From assembly GCA_963678705.1 (NCBI GenBank), contig OY783207.1:2790001-2854000 (forward strand): 64,000 bases of DNA, read 5' to 3'. The first letter of the stretch is position 1. Every line of letters begins with the position of its first letter. Both the position numbers and the translations under genes were made by a program. The notes under the pieces were generated by a model, which was given only the letters and a program-made list of their open reading frames with translations, did not search any database and was not told the origin of the DNA. The DNA comes from Panorpa germanica. Its lineage: Eukaryota; Arthropoda; Insecta; Mecoptera; Panorpidae. Below are positions 49,771-61,014 of this stretch, in pieces.

Positions 49771-51711
49771 AATTGCAAGTGCGTAAATCTAAAGTATCAA
49801 TCCCACCTTCTATTTCAAATATAGTTTACTTTTACTTTTTAGTTGGGAGAATAGTAAAGCATATGTATAATCGTTTCCTGCATAAATAGCTGACCATTTT
49901 CATCAATGGAGCTGCTGGTCAATGTATTTAGAATTGGGTCAAGAGGATTGCCAATTGCCAAGTCAGCTAATGTTATACCCTCTTGAATAAATTAACAATC
50001 ACTTAAAAATATTCTACTCGAGAAGTATCCCAATTCACGTTACAATTAGTCCTGTAGCTTTAGGTAGAAATAATTACCGCCAGGGCTAATTTTAACAAAA
50101 TAGGTTGTTCTCTTAAACCTGTTAAGACATCGTGGATCAGTCGTGTGGAATGCTTTGAGGAAATGTAGGACAATTTAATATGAATGTGAAACGAGCAGAA
50201 TATAGTGGAACTTGTTGATTCGTACTTGACCCAATCTACGTGGAAAATTCATGAATGACTAATATTCTCTTTGTTGTTAAATATCGAATCCTGTCGGTAT
50301 GTTACCTGCTAATAAGGAAGTTTAAGTAGGAGAGGAAACAGAATCATTGTGAATGAAACATGTAGACAAATATTGTGTTAGTGAGGGTACTCCTTCACGA
50401 ACGTAGGACTCGTGGAAGTCAACACAAAACAATTATTCTCGTGTTCTGCAAGAAACTGTCGATGTTTAACTACAATCAATTACAAGATTAATTGATCTGT
50501 CAAGGAAATATATTTCTATTACATTTTATTCAACCGTTACGCTGTAATTTCTTGGAACTCACTTAATTAAGACATTTCTGTATTTCATCAAGCAGATGAT
50601 ATGAATATTGAATAATATTTTCATTATGTTTTATAAAAATGTGTTTTTTTTTATTCTTTCAGTTTTTAATTGAAATTTTTAATAAAAACAGCTCAGTGGA
50701 ATTATGAGATTAGTTTAATGATTGAATTTATAACCAATTAATTAATACAGAATAAAAATATGAGAGAATTTCGCGGAAGAAAAGTTAATTTGAATCCACT
50801 TTAGTTAGGATTCGTTGATATAAATATTTAAATAACTTAACGAGAAAAACTGAAATGCTAATTTTATAAAAAAATAACTGAAATCCATTTTCATTCTTTT
50901 GGAAAACAATACTGTTTTCATTGAGGTTCGAATTGCACCGGTTGCATCAGAATAAGAAGGCGGTATATTTAACAAGAGTATTTTAAAGTCTCTTCAACTG
51001 CTAGAATCTAGCGTTTTGGACTGTGTTTTTACTTTGTGCTATTAAGCATAGATGGTTCTAGTATATGTTTTGGAAAAGAGAGGTATAAGCAAAGAGGATG
51101 AAACGGGGAAAAGAGGAAGTGATGAACAGAGCCAAGTAATGGAAGAGAGCGAAGGAGAAAGTAATAAAAAAAGCAAGACAATGGGAGCATGTAAGGAAAG
51201 TCGAAGTAATAGGTTCGGAGGAGGCAGTGGGAATGCAAAGATTAGACGAATCTGAAAAGAATACGATGAGATGGAAGCGAAATAGCTAGAAGATTTTTTA
51301 ACTTAGGCTTAGACAACTTAGTGTTTATTAATTCATTTTCATTTAAACACAACAAATCGACTAGCGCACAAAAAGTTCGGAAATTAAGAGGAATATATTG
51401 CTATAAAAAATATTCCAAGATATTATTTCACGTGTATTTATACATAAAATGATTCAATAATGAAACGAAAGTATTTTATGATGATTTTGCTTTGTGATTT
51501 TACTGGTAAAAGCATTCAATTGTCAGTCGACTACACCTCAGGTTCTATTATCATTCTGCAAAGGAAATATTAAAGAAAAACATATTAAAATAAATTTTCT
51601 TGATATCAGATTGAAAGCCTCATCTACGATGTATATACTTTATGTAAATTGTGTAATAATACATAAAATATAATTCACAATAAATAAAGTAATAATTGAA
51701 TTTAATTTCAG
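49771..51711. other. Non-coding; ends at a splice acceptor
   Basis: At least the last part must be intron of the receptor gene, because exon 1 of the window begins with a TTTAATTTCAG acceptor in phase 1. The TM1-2 exon was looked for and not seen. A purine-rich block lies at about 51050-51290, and its frames on both strands are compositional. Confidence 0.55.
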
Positions 51712-51936
51712 GTTACTGGCCGTTTGGAGTGACGTGGTGCAACATCTACGTAACATGCGATGTTCTCGCGTGTTCTGCAAGCATCCTGCACATGTGTTTC
51801 ATTAGTCTTGGTCGATATCTCGGGATCAGAAATCCTCTGGGGTCTCGACACCGCTCCACCAAACGTTTAGCCGGCATCAAGATCGCGTGTGTCTGGCTAC
51901 TAGCGATGCTCGTCTCCAGTTCAATTACTGTCTTAG
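51712..51936 (+). CDS. 5-HT2B: 5-HT2-type serotonin receptor, exon with ECL1-TM3-ICL2-TM4
   Basis: Internal exon of a rhodopsin-class GPCR that binds serotonin at the cell surface; vertebrate 5-HT2 receptors signal through Gq. It is 225 bp, with acceptor TTTAATTTCAG, donor TTAG/GTACG and phase 1 at both ends, and encodes 76 residues counting the split glycines. In order: GYWPFGVTW of ECL1; Cys10, the TM3 cysteine that bonds to ECL2; TM3 with Asp17 in [12 protein letters not shown], the amine-binding Asp3.32; [13 protein letters not shown], with Gly where DRY has Asp; ICL2 [15 protein letters not shown]; and TM4 [25 protein letters not shown] and the TKR..GIKIA.VW pattern fit 5-HT2 receptors better than D2 receptors, which have an N after ASIL. 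The beta-subtype assignment is inference. Upstream exons are not in view. Confidence 0.9.
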
Positions 51937-52239
51937 GTACGAAACAGTTTATCTCTTTAATAGAATTATTTACGAATAATAAAAGCACACTATTTTAAAT
52001 TTGCCGCCATTTCTCGCGTCACTTTGACATTTAAACTTGATATATATATAGCTACCATGGTAGCAACTGTCATCGTGTGTTGCAACTTTAAAATTTAAGG
52101 TTAGAATATAATATAAAACTAAAACAGTAAATGGGAATGACCCTTTACCACTTGTAACCACGATTTCTATTGTAATTAGTTCTATTTCCAGTCGCTAGGA
52201 TACGTAATATGGCTTTGTGATTTCAAATTACATTTACAG
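51937..52239 (+). other. 5-HT2B: Receptor intron, 303 bp
   Basis: GTACGA to TTTACAG joins a phase 1 G to GT, restoring Gly before VINESN. Its position right after TM4, at the start of ECL2, is where vertebrate 5-HT2 genes also carry an intron (from memory of the family). A perfect 14-bp palindrome GCTACCATGGTAGC lies at 52051-52064. Confidence 0.88.
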
Positions 52240-52438
52240 GTGTCATTAATGAATCCAATATCATGCCACAGCCGCTAATGTGCGTCATCAACAACCGAGC
52301 TTTTTTTGTGTTTGGATCGTTGGTAGCTTTTTACGTGCCGATGGTAATGATGGTAGCGACGTATGGATTAACGGTACAACTTTTACGAAAAAAAGCTCGA
52401 TTCGCTGCAGAACATCCAGAAAGTGACTTATTTAGAAG
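52240..52438 (+). CDS. 5-HT2B: 5-HT2-type serotonin receptor, exon with ECL2-TM5-start of ICL3
   Basis: Exon of 199 bp, acceptor CATTTACAG, donor AGAAG/GTAAGT, phase 1 in and phase 2 out. It encodes ECL2 ([14 protein letters not shown], whose Cys is the partner of the TM3 cysteine), then [20 protein letters not shown] and the rest of TM5 ([12 protein letters not shown]), then the basic start of ICL3, [17 protein letters not shown]. In TM5 the agonist-contact positions 5.42, 5.43 and 5.46 read Gly, Ser and Ala. Gly-Ser at 5.42-5.43 is typical of 5-HT2 receptors and unlike the Ser-Ser of dopamine and adrenergic receptors; Ala at 5.46 is also found in some 5-HT2 subtypes. The conserved Pro of TM5 (FYVP) is present. 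No frameshift or stop is seen. Confidence 0.92.
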
Positions 52439-55400
52439 GTAAGTTAATTAATTGAAAAGCTATAAAAATATGTTACATTTTTTAACGGACGTTTCAAAAT
52501 ATAAATAAATATAAAACTAAGTTAATTTCTTTGATGTAGTCTGATATTACAATAACAGAAAAAGTTTTATGTAAAGATCGTTTGTTTTTATGTTAAAATA
52601 ATATTTTGCTATGACATCGATAACAATTTCTATTGTTGTAAAAACTCTTACTGGTAATACGAAATTATTGGTAAATGACTTTTATTCTATGTATGCTATT
52701 CTACAATATGCAAATCTACAATGTATGGTATAGAATACGGTTTAAATCGCTTATGAACAATTCGATTACACATTGGTAAATATCACCTTTTATAAAAATG
52801 TTCACTGAAATAAAAGTTCGTAGAAAGTTCTAACAAAAGTAAAATAGTTTTAAGAAAAGAAAAAGTATATTGTCTGTAAGTAATGCAACCATATTAAGCG
52901 GCACTTTGTAAAAATAAAATTTTCTCTTTCGCAAAACTTGTGAAATGAAATTTGAACCACTAACTCTATAATAATATCGACTTTATACCTGCTAAAAGCA
53001 GTTACCTGCTACATATACAATTCTTAATAATATCTTGTTAAGGATTATAAAATTTAAAGAAGTCCTTTCTTATGGTTATAATATGTTTATAATTAGAGTA
53101 AACATTACTAAGTTCACCTTCAATAAAATATTGCTAAACACATTAATAAAAATTAGAATAATTCTTTCTTCATCCAACTATTCAACTTATTTATTTCTTT
53201 TATTTTGTTAAAATCCTCTTAATAAAATTCTCCTTTCTGTCCTTTATTTCTTTTCCGTTTTCTTATTTAATTCTTATTACTTTCTCTTTTTTTTCTCTTT
53301 CATTCAATCGGCTCACTTCTATTTCTACTCTTTGCTTATTTTCTTCCTATTTTCCATCATCACCTATTGCGTTCTCTTCCTCTTCTCTGCTTTTATTTCT
53401 ACTTTTTTATATGTAACTTTAACCCTATATTTAATCCTCTTTTTTATATTTAGTTGAGTGTGGAGGACCGTGGTCGTAAGAAGCCCGTGAAGTATTTAAA
53501 CCGTATGGGTATTTAAAATATAGAGATTAAATTAATTTTCTATAATAGTGATGTCTCTGCATTCAAATATTTAATTATAGTCTTCAGGCATATTACAGTC
53601 TTGTTTGTGAGCATTGAAGAATAATATGCTGTACTGTTAGTACGCTATTACATTATTTACTGATAAAATCCTATTTATCTCTCGCTCATCTTGCTTCTTC
53701 AGTTCCCATTCCCTGCCTGTTTCTCTTCTTAAACATATATTTACAACAAATCGCGAAACATTTTCACTCTTTCTCTTTCCACCATACTGCAGATGGTTCA
53801 TTTCGCTTAGTAATACTCTAATAGATGAAACGTGCTGAGAATGACCTTTATTGACCCGCCACAAATGCTATACTATAAATATAACACATAAAACTTCCAT
53901 TTATATTTTTTTTTCATATAAAACATCATCAAAGTTCACAAATGTTGCTTCGTCATGTAATGTGCTTGCATTTGAATGTTTATTTTCATGAAAAACAATT
54001 TTTCATTTTCGTTTTATTCGGTTGTAATCAATCTTCATTCTTAAATTACATACTCGTACATAGCAGCTTGCTTGACCGAGGTGTGACTTTAAATTTCCGT
54101 TCACGAAGTTTAAATCATTTTCTTATAAACGATGTACTCGTATGTCCTGTCTACAAAGGATACCGCTTTCAAATAGCTTGAAATTTATTGCAAACAAAAT
54201 GGTATCGAAGAATCACAAAAAATATGTCTTCTTTTTAGTTCTCTAGATGTACTATATGTATATCCTAAATTCAAAGCAAAAATCGAAGAACATAAAACAA
54301 AAAATTGTTTGGTCGTAGAACGTTATTGAATGGTACACGTATAAAGGCGCTCCGTATCTTATAAATACAGTTTACCAAATAACAAGCTGTATTTTAGAGT
54401 ATTAAAAATCTATATAAAGACTATATAGAAATCACCAGTCCAGTCCGTTCATTTACGTCGTGAATGTTACTTATGCGATCCTGGCTATGAACAACACGAA
54501 CTACGAACTTCCTAATCTCACAATGGCTTCACTTCGAAACTTTTGAATATTATTATTATTATTTATTTTATAATAATGTTCAATATGTATTAGTATGTAT
54601 TCCGGTATCTTTCTCTCTCTCCTAAATCCTCTTGTATCTTTCATTATATTTGCTATTATCAATTTCTATCATTCTTTTCATTCTTCTACACTTGTGCCTT
54701 CTTCTCTTCTTCGATCTGCCTCTTCTGTAGCCATTCCCTTACTTTCTCCTTTTCGTTTCTCCCCTTACACTCATCTTTCTACTCTCCTAGCTTATTTTCC
54801 TTAGTATCACGTCTTCAGTTTTGCTTCGATTCTTATTTTGTCCCTTTTCACCTCCTCCATTACCATATATCCCGGCGTGCACCTGTGTAGCCCTAACACC
54901 CATTTGCTTTTTGCTTGCTCTTTAAACTTTTGAATATCTATTAAATTTAATTCATTTATTATAAACAGATTAAATCCGCAAAATATTCAAAACATATAAA
55001 AATACTTTTAGTAATGAAATTGAATCTTTTATAAGCTTATTTATTACAAGTTATTTTAAAGTAGTCTCCCATATTACCTTTGATGAAAATATATGAGTTA
55101 TTTGCTGGATAATAATAAGATACAATACATCTTGAAAGATAGAAGTTGCTTTGTCTTATGTAGGCACCGCTAAACATATTATATTCTGGAAAATCATTTT
55201 GAGAATGTTGTTTAATTTTACTTCAAATTTGTGATTCATAAATGAGTTCAAGACCTTTATGAAATCTTATTTAAGACATGATAAGTTCATGTTACCTTGA
55301 CTTTTATGTAACGAAAGCAGAGCCGGATCATGTCGTACAATACAATCGAGCAATTTAGAGTGAGATCTATCAAAAAGAGTTATTTAAATTTTAGAATGTC

Positions 55401-56193
55401 AATTGCATGTGGATTAGACCAAAGCTTAAAATTAAATAGAAACTACAGCTAGTTTGATCCTACACCAGAAACGTGAAGTGGAGGAGCCGGGCTGTTCGCC
55501 CATGCCTTCAAAAATATGGTTCAATTATGACTCAGTGTGAGAGCTCAGTTCATTTCAAATAGGCTGGTAGATAAATTGTAGCTAGATACAATTAACTTAG
55601 CAAGTGATCTAAAAAAGGTAATTTCAAATAGTCTGAAAGGAAAAAAAGGACCCCATATCGAGTACAACCTCGAGCCCTTTTATCCGGCACTGAATATAAC
55701 TAGAGATATGTTGTATTAGCTTATTACATAACTAAGTCAACTCATGTAAGTCATAAAGTTCAGTATCAGTCACGTCTATAGTTGAAAGACATTTTCAAGA
55801 CTTTCTAAAGTAAGAAACTTTCAATACTGAAGTCTGTTGAACTATCAAACTCTATTAAACTTTCAAAAACTAATCAAAAATAAATTATCTGTAATTGTAT
55901 ACTCGTATGTTACAAATCTGTTTTAAGAATTTGAACAAGATTCAAATAGTACTCATCACTCGAAGATTTCGTATTACCGAGAGATAAACTTTTTGTCCTG
56001 TACCTCCTTAAATTTCTAATTGATTTAAGAACATTTTAGTATTTCTGAAAATATAAATATAATTGAAAATATTTACATCGTTAATTATTTAAGAAATACA
56101 AAACCAGAGCAATAATGGAAAATGTCATAATTCTTGTGTATCGCGAAATAAGTATTTTCCATGTAAATTTTAATTTTTTTTTTTTGTCAACAG
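52439..56193 (+). other. 5-HT2B: Receptor intron, about 3.75 kb
   Basis: GTAAGT donor to TTTTTTTTTTTGTCAACAG acceptor, phase 2. It contains two pyrimidine-rich tracts (about 53160-53460 and 54595-54830), whose frames on either strand are compositional, and a 44-bp remnant of MITE family B at 55968-56011. No other exon was recognised in it. Confidence 0.82.
55968..56011 (+). mobile_element. Fragment of MITE family B right end
   Basis: TTCGTATTACCGAGAGATAA continues to ACTTTTTGTCCTGTACCTCC and TTAA. Relative to complete copies 13 bases (GCATTGACGGTAC) are missing between ACTTTTT and GTCCTG, and everything further left is gone. Confidence 0.85.
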
Positions 56194-56292
56194 ACTCGGG
56201 GGTCGATATTCTGCGAAACAACATCCCCCATCTCACAGATCATCTACGATGTCTCATCAGACAGGGTGGCGGACAGCCGGAGGGGTTGAAAG
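56194..56292 (+). CDS. 5-HT2B: 5-HT2-type serotonin receptor, ICL3 exon (99 bp, symmetric)
   Basis: Bounded by a strong acceptor (long T run, GTCAACAG) and donor GAAAG/GTATAG. In the frame imposed by the previous exon (AG + A = Arg) it reads LGGRYSAKQHPPSHRSSTMS followed by HQTGWRTAGGVER, continuing the ICL3 text FRRLGGR. It is rich in Ser, Thr and basic residues, as expected for a cytoplasmic loop that can be phosphorylated, and holds no hydrophobic segment. It enters and leaves in phase 2 and is exactly 33 codons, so skipping it would keep the reading frame. TM6-TM7 must be encoded further downstream, and no such exon was recognised before the window ends. Confidence 0.8.
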
Positions 56293-56966
56293 GTATAGTA
56301 TATACATATTTCTTTATGTAATATATTTTACAAATTGAAATTTTTTTATAACTTATAGAATTTTAAATTGTACGTTATTGATCAGAATACTTGCAGTACT
56401 GTTAAAGATACATAAGAGCGAGACAAAGTTATTGCACAACACCGTGCATCAGACAAGGACGCAGTGTGCCAGGTGTTCAATTTTAATAAAATTTTAACAA
56501 AACTTCCGTGAAAAGTGGTGATATTTGTACTTTAATCTAAAGTACAAACTCTGAGGTTAGTAACGAAAAACAATATCTACCAAATGTCAGCGAAATATTG
56601 CGTTTTTCTATTGATCGCTCTTAATGAAGGACCCTATAGATATAGTTTGCAAGATTAGGACCCTGAAACCTTTAGGTTCTGTAAGTTGTCAACAGAGCCT
56701 TGTAACAACTAAGGCAAAATTTGATTGGGGTATAAGGTATGTCTATTACCTATGTTACCAATCGCCCAGATGTCCTATTGCGGTCCTGTTTATATGATAT
56801 ACACGTTCCTATACAAGTAGTAATTTAAGGAATGAATAAATGTATATATTTGCAGTGGATAAAAGTGAGCGGAATTTGAAATAAGCCAAAAGATATTGTG
56901 TGCTTTTGTATCCATTATTATCTGGATATTCTTCACGTAACGAGAATTTGTGAGGTACCACCTGCG

Positions 56967-57047
<81 letters not shown>

Positions 57048-57604
57048 CATATACCCTTGTATACATCTTTAATAATTAATAATTAACGTTTTTCAGCAGC
57101 ACGTATTTTTAATTATGTTTTTAATAACGGAGAATGATATTAAATAACGTCCTCGCAACGTGACGTGGATTATAATAGATGTGTTTTTTTTTGTTACACA
57201 AAAACGTATATTTTATACAATTTGTCGCTTTTTAGAAATTTCTATTTTATTCAACTCTTATGTACTCGAAACTCAGTACTTCTTTTGTAGCGTTGTTGGT
57301 TATAATTTAATACTGGATTTCACAACAGGAATATAATTTATTACTTTAATGTAATAACTACTTTTATTTTCTCTTATTACGCGGATGTATACATATATTT
57401 TCTACTTCTGGTAAGAAGCTTTTTGATCACTTCGTGAAAGAAAGAGATAGATGCCGAAGTAGTTAATTGCACGCGTGCTGTTCGACTGTAGCGTCGTCTT
57501 CCATTCTAGTTTAGTTTTACTAAAATTTCGTTGGTACTGAAACGTAAGCCATGGTTTGCCAAACTAAAATGGCCAAGAAGATTAATAACAATGACCTCAA
57601 CTAA
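56293..57604 (+). other. Probable receptor intron, left part, with long (TA)n
   Basis: Starts with the GTATAG donor. It contains about 39 TA units at 56969-57046. No exon was recognised. Confidence 0.6.
56969..57046. repeat. (TA)n microsatellite
   Basis: About 39 TA units, the longest in the window. The minus-strand Tyr-Ile frame is its translation. Confidence 0.97.
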
Positions 57605-57950
57605 GAATGAATCATACTGGAGCTCCGAAACATCTAGCAAGAAACAAAATCATTCCAAACTCTAAATGCGAATGTGGTGAAGAGGAGGCAGACCCTGACC
57701 ACATTCTGTTGCAATGTAAAAATGCAGCAATGGCAAGAAATGGACTCCAAAGGTCGGTGCTACAGACTTCGCAGACGCTTCCTGTTAACATCGCCTTTTT
57801 GATTGAGAAACGGAAATTTATAACTGCAGTAGCCATGAATAGATCATTCTTGTTGTCGGGATATAAAGTATAAGAAGAAGCAGAACAATATTAGGGGCGG
57901 TAAAAGGCTACGTGCCTAGGAAGCCCGAGAAACTATATATAAAAAAAAAC
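57605..57950 (+). mobile_element. LINE 3' end (family G) with C-terminal zinc-finger-like motif
   Basis: The plus frame 57607-57873 reads, after a GAPKHLARNKIIP stretch, CECGEEEADPDHILLQC, i.e. C-x-C-x8-H-x4-C, a metal-binding pattern found near the C-terminus of several non-LTR retrotransposon proteins after the reverse transcriptase. It ends ITAVAMNRSFLLSGYKV plus stop, identical in frame to the 49.6 kb copy. The 3' region ends GCCCGAGAAACTATATAT and an A tail. This is the longest of the three family copies in the window and is still 5'-truncated, with no catalytic domain. Confidence 0.88.
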
Positions 57951-59876
57951 TACAAATTTCACAAAATATTTGTTAAATTTTCATTATAATTACTAATACA
58001 TAAAATATATGTTGATCATAAAATGTAACATACTTCTGAAAGTGTTACGCAGAAATACAATATTTACATAATATTTTAATTTATGTTTTATATTCCACGC
58101 AATTTGTGAATGTACCTAGTACGAATAATGCGTAATAGATTAGGATTTTCTTTATCTAAACCTGATATTAACTTGATTGATTTTACCGAAAAATATTAAT
58201 TAATTCGCACAATCTGTGTGTATGACAGTCTCATAAATAACGGTAAATACATAAGATATCGCCAAATATTTAACACATATATTAGTAATGATTGATGCTG
58301 TAATAATAGTTGCCGGTGGCTAGTCGTGTAGGCGTATACACCTACAATAAATATGATAAAATAATCGAAACGTTAAAACTGAATCATATCTAAAAGAACG
58401 ACTTTTTATACAGTGGTGTATTAAGAAACATGAAAATACAAACTTCTTCTCACGATAAAGAGTGCTAACGCGGCTACATCCTACTGAAAAAGTCGACGGT
58501 TGCAGTGTGAGAGGGGCTCTTAAAGAGTTTGACCTAACTACCCCAGCGACGCTGAAGACATATATATTGTATTATGATATAAAAGATAAAGAATTGAATA
58601 CCCAGAAACGACCGAATTTAATTTGTAATTTATGTTTATGATCTTACATACTTGAAGCGTGAGTAATTCATAATCACTTAGGAGACGGTTCGCTTCGATT
58701 GCATACAATGTCAAGTCATATTTCACAATCCCCTACCAAACAATCTCCTCTAAAACATAAGCTACTGCATAATATTCAGATGTGTTATAGCCTTGACATA
58801 GAAAAACACCTCAAACTTTATATTTTTGACGAATTTCTGTTTCCAATAAAGTAAAACTTTTAGGAGTGTCATGAAACTTTATAAATATCTTTATATTTAA
58901 CTGATTTACAGTGTGGTTGTAATGCCAAATGCTGTACGAATATATTACACTTGAAAATACAAAGTTGTGTGAGAAAAAGAAAAAGTCATGATATATCTAA
59001 ACTTATTCGCATAAGAAAAAAAGTTTGTAAAGATAAATATTACAATTTATTGTAATATAAAAGTTAGAATCAGTTTTTTTGAAAATGTGAAATATTAGTT
59101 TAGTAGAGGTTACAAAAATAATACAGCTTCGTAATTACCTTCTCAAACTTACTGCTGCAGGGAAAATGTAAAAGGTGAGTAACCTTTATCAACTCATAAA
59201 ACGATCCTCAAGAAGATATCAATTAGTTCGTAATTTTGATGTAAGATGGCAGAGTGGGAATTCAGCAAGTTACAATGATGCTAATAAAATAATAACGTTG
59301 AATACAATACAACATGGTTACAATATAAACGTTGTTATTTACTTTACAAACACAGAACAATAAATGAACAAACTCTCTTAATGTTTACTACTGAGTTCTA
59401 TGTTAGTTTTAGCTAATTTTAACTGGTACATTTTGCATACTTTTAGAATGCGTGTAGTCCGTAGTAGCTGGCAATTTTGGTAAACACGTTGTTTACGTAT
59501 TCATCTAGTTTATTGGCTTGACCTGTGACTCGCTTTCTGGTCGCGATATGCACTTAGTTATCACATTATTTTACGACCTGTTTTGTTTACTGATGTTTGT
59601 TGATTCATTCTGAAAGGTTGATTGAAAGGTTAAAGCAATAAAATGTGTGAAACTTTAAACCACTGATTGAATACGTGAGGGAATGTGCTTATCAAAATTA
59701 ACTAAACGCATTCTCAAAAGTAATAAAAATGAACCTATTAAATCTAGCTGAAAACTAATGTAGGACTGAGTATTCATGGTTCTGTATTTGTAAAGTAAAT
59801 ACCAACGTTTATATTGTAACCTTATTGTATTATTATCATCGTTATTATTTTATTTAATAAATGTATTAAACAAATT
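57951..59876. other. Non-coding (probably intron), nothing recognised
   Basis: Short frames at 58538-58726 and 59175-59363 show no motif. The segment 59442-59520 (TTTTAGAATGCGTGTAGTCC, GTAGTAGCTGGCAATTTTGG) is repeated in part at 61018-61105. Confidence 0.4.
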
Positions 59877-61014
59877 ATGTGATTCTTTATCATCCTGACA
59901 AGAAACTAAGATATTACATAGTTGAATATTAATTGAATTGACATTTGCCCTAAATTAAATAAGAGTACCTTGATTCCACATCAGATTAGCGGATTGGGTA
60001 TCGTTTTCCACATCAGAAGTGGGATAGTACTCTCGTTTTCCACATCAGAAGTGGCATGGTATCTTGTTTTCTATATATATATATGCATTTATATTCAAAT
60101 TGATCATAACTTGATGCTAATTAAAATCAATCACGTATGACTGGTATTCCTGCATCGGTCGCTACATGAGTTATGCATTAATCTGTTTATAATCCGGCAT
60201 TTCACTAATTTTAGGTAATTAACATTCCATTCCGCAACAAATTACAATTTGATGGTTAGCACAAGTGGCATGCTACATCGTAATCAAATTAATAAATATT
60301 TGAAAGTAATTAACTAGTGACAATAGGACAAACTCCACATGGCATTTAATAACTTGGAGTGTTTAGGAAAATAACAATATAAAAACTTGATAAAGTAAGC
60401 TTTGTTGCGTGTTGGAAAGCGGAACAATAGCTGCAAACTGTATAAGAGGATTTTCTATAGAGATACTATGTATGTAGTTTACATTGTCATAAGAAGATTG
60501 CACAAAAACCGTATCTCCATTAATTCTACTATCTTGTAGTCAACGATATTGCGGGACTGTAATTAGTGTGCAATGCAGGATAAAAAGAATTGAACAGAGT
60601 GATAAGTATATGAAAAGTTTTACTTTGAATGTTATTAGCAACTCTTATAAATATGATGCTAACATTTCTTAAAATAAATCCTCTTAAACTATTACAACAT
60701 CGTTCTTTTCATTGTCATGACTATTTTCGTGAGTTATTTTAATATAACTTCTCTCATTATAAGTTTCTTCATTATTTCCTAAGACAAAGAAATGGAGTTC
60801 CATTGTTTTCAACAAACTAATCACCAGTTACATTGAATGAGTATTATTTTACATAGTTTTTTAGCAGAAGGAATATTTCTATCAATTAGTTTACATTTCA
60901 ATAGATTAGTTGTATAAATATTGAATGCAGAGGTGGGTGCATTGAGAGGTGCCTTCGGATTCGATTTTATTACGTAATAATTTAGCCTCTTGTCAGGATG
61001 TTAAAGAATCACAT
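59877..61014. mobile_element. Candidate TIR element, about 1.1 kb
   Basis: ATGTGATTCTTTATCATCCT continuing GACAAGAAACTAAGATATTAC (59877-59917) is nearly the reverse complement of 60974-61014 (GTAATAATTTAGCCTCTTGT continuing CAGGATGTTAAAGAATCACAT). About 41-bp arms with few mismatches enclose 1,056 bp of non-coding sequence. Two unrelated solo copies in opposite orientation would give the same picture, and no target duplication is visible. Confidence 0.5.
59969..60065 (+). repeat. Three-copy 32-bp tandem repeat
   Basis: TCGTTTTCCACATCAGAAGT begins at 60001 and 60033, and a diverged unit (TTGATTCCACATCAGATTAG) at about 59970. Each good unit carries CCACATCAGAAGTGG, which can form a short stem. 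Confidence 0.85.

Noticed and set aside
38881-51700. Search for the TM1-TM2 exon of the receptor
   Set aside because: No frame resembling the GN..V and LA.AD motifs next to a phase 1 donor was found by eye; it may lie upstream of the window or have been missed.
51712-56292. Identification as a D2-like dopamine receptor
   Set aside because: First impression, but D2-like receptors have ASILN or SSIFN and IDRYIAV with Ser-Ser in TM5. Here ASILH, GIRNPL and Gly-Ser in TM5 fit the 5-HT2 class better.
59969-60065. CRISPR-like array of 32-bp units
   Set aside because: Only three adjacent units with no spacers, in a eukaryotic context; simple tandem repeat.
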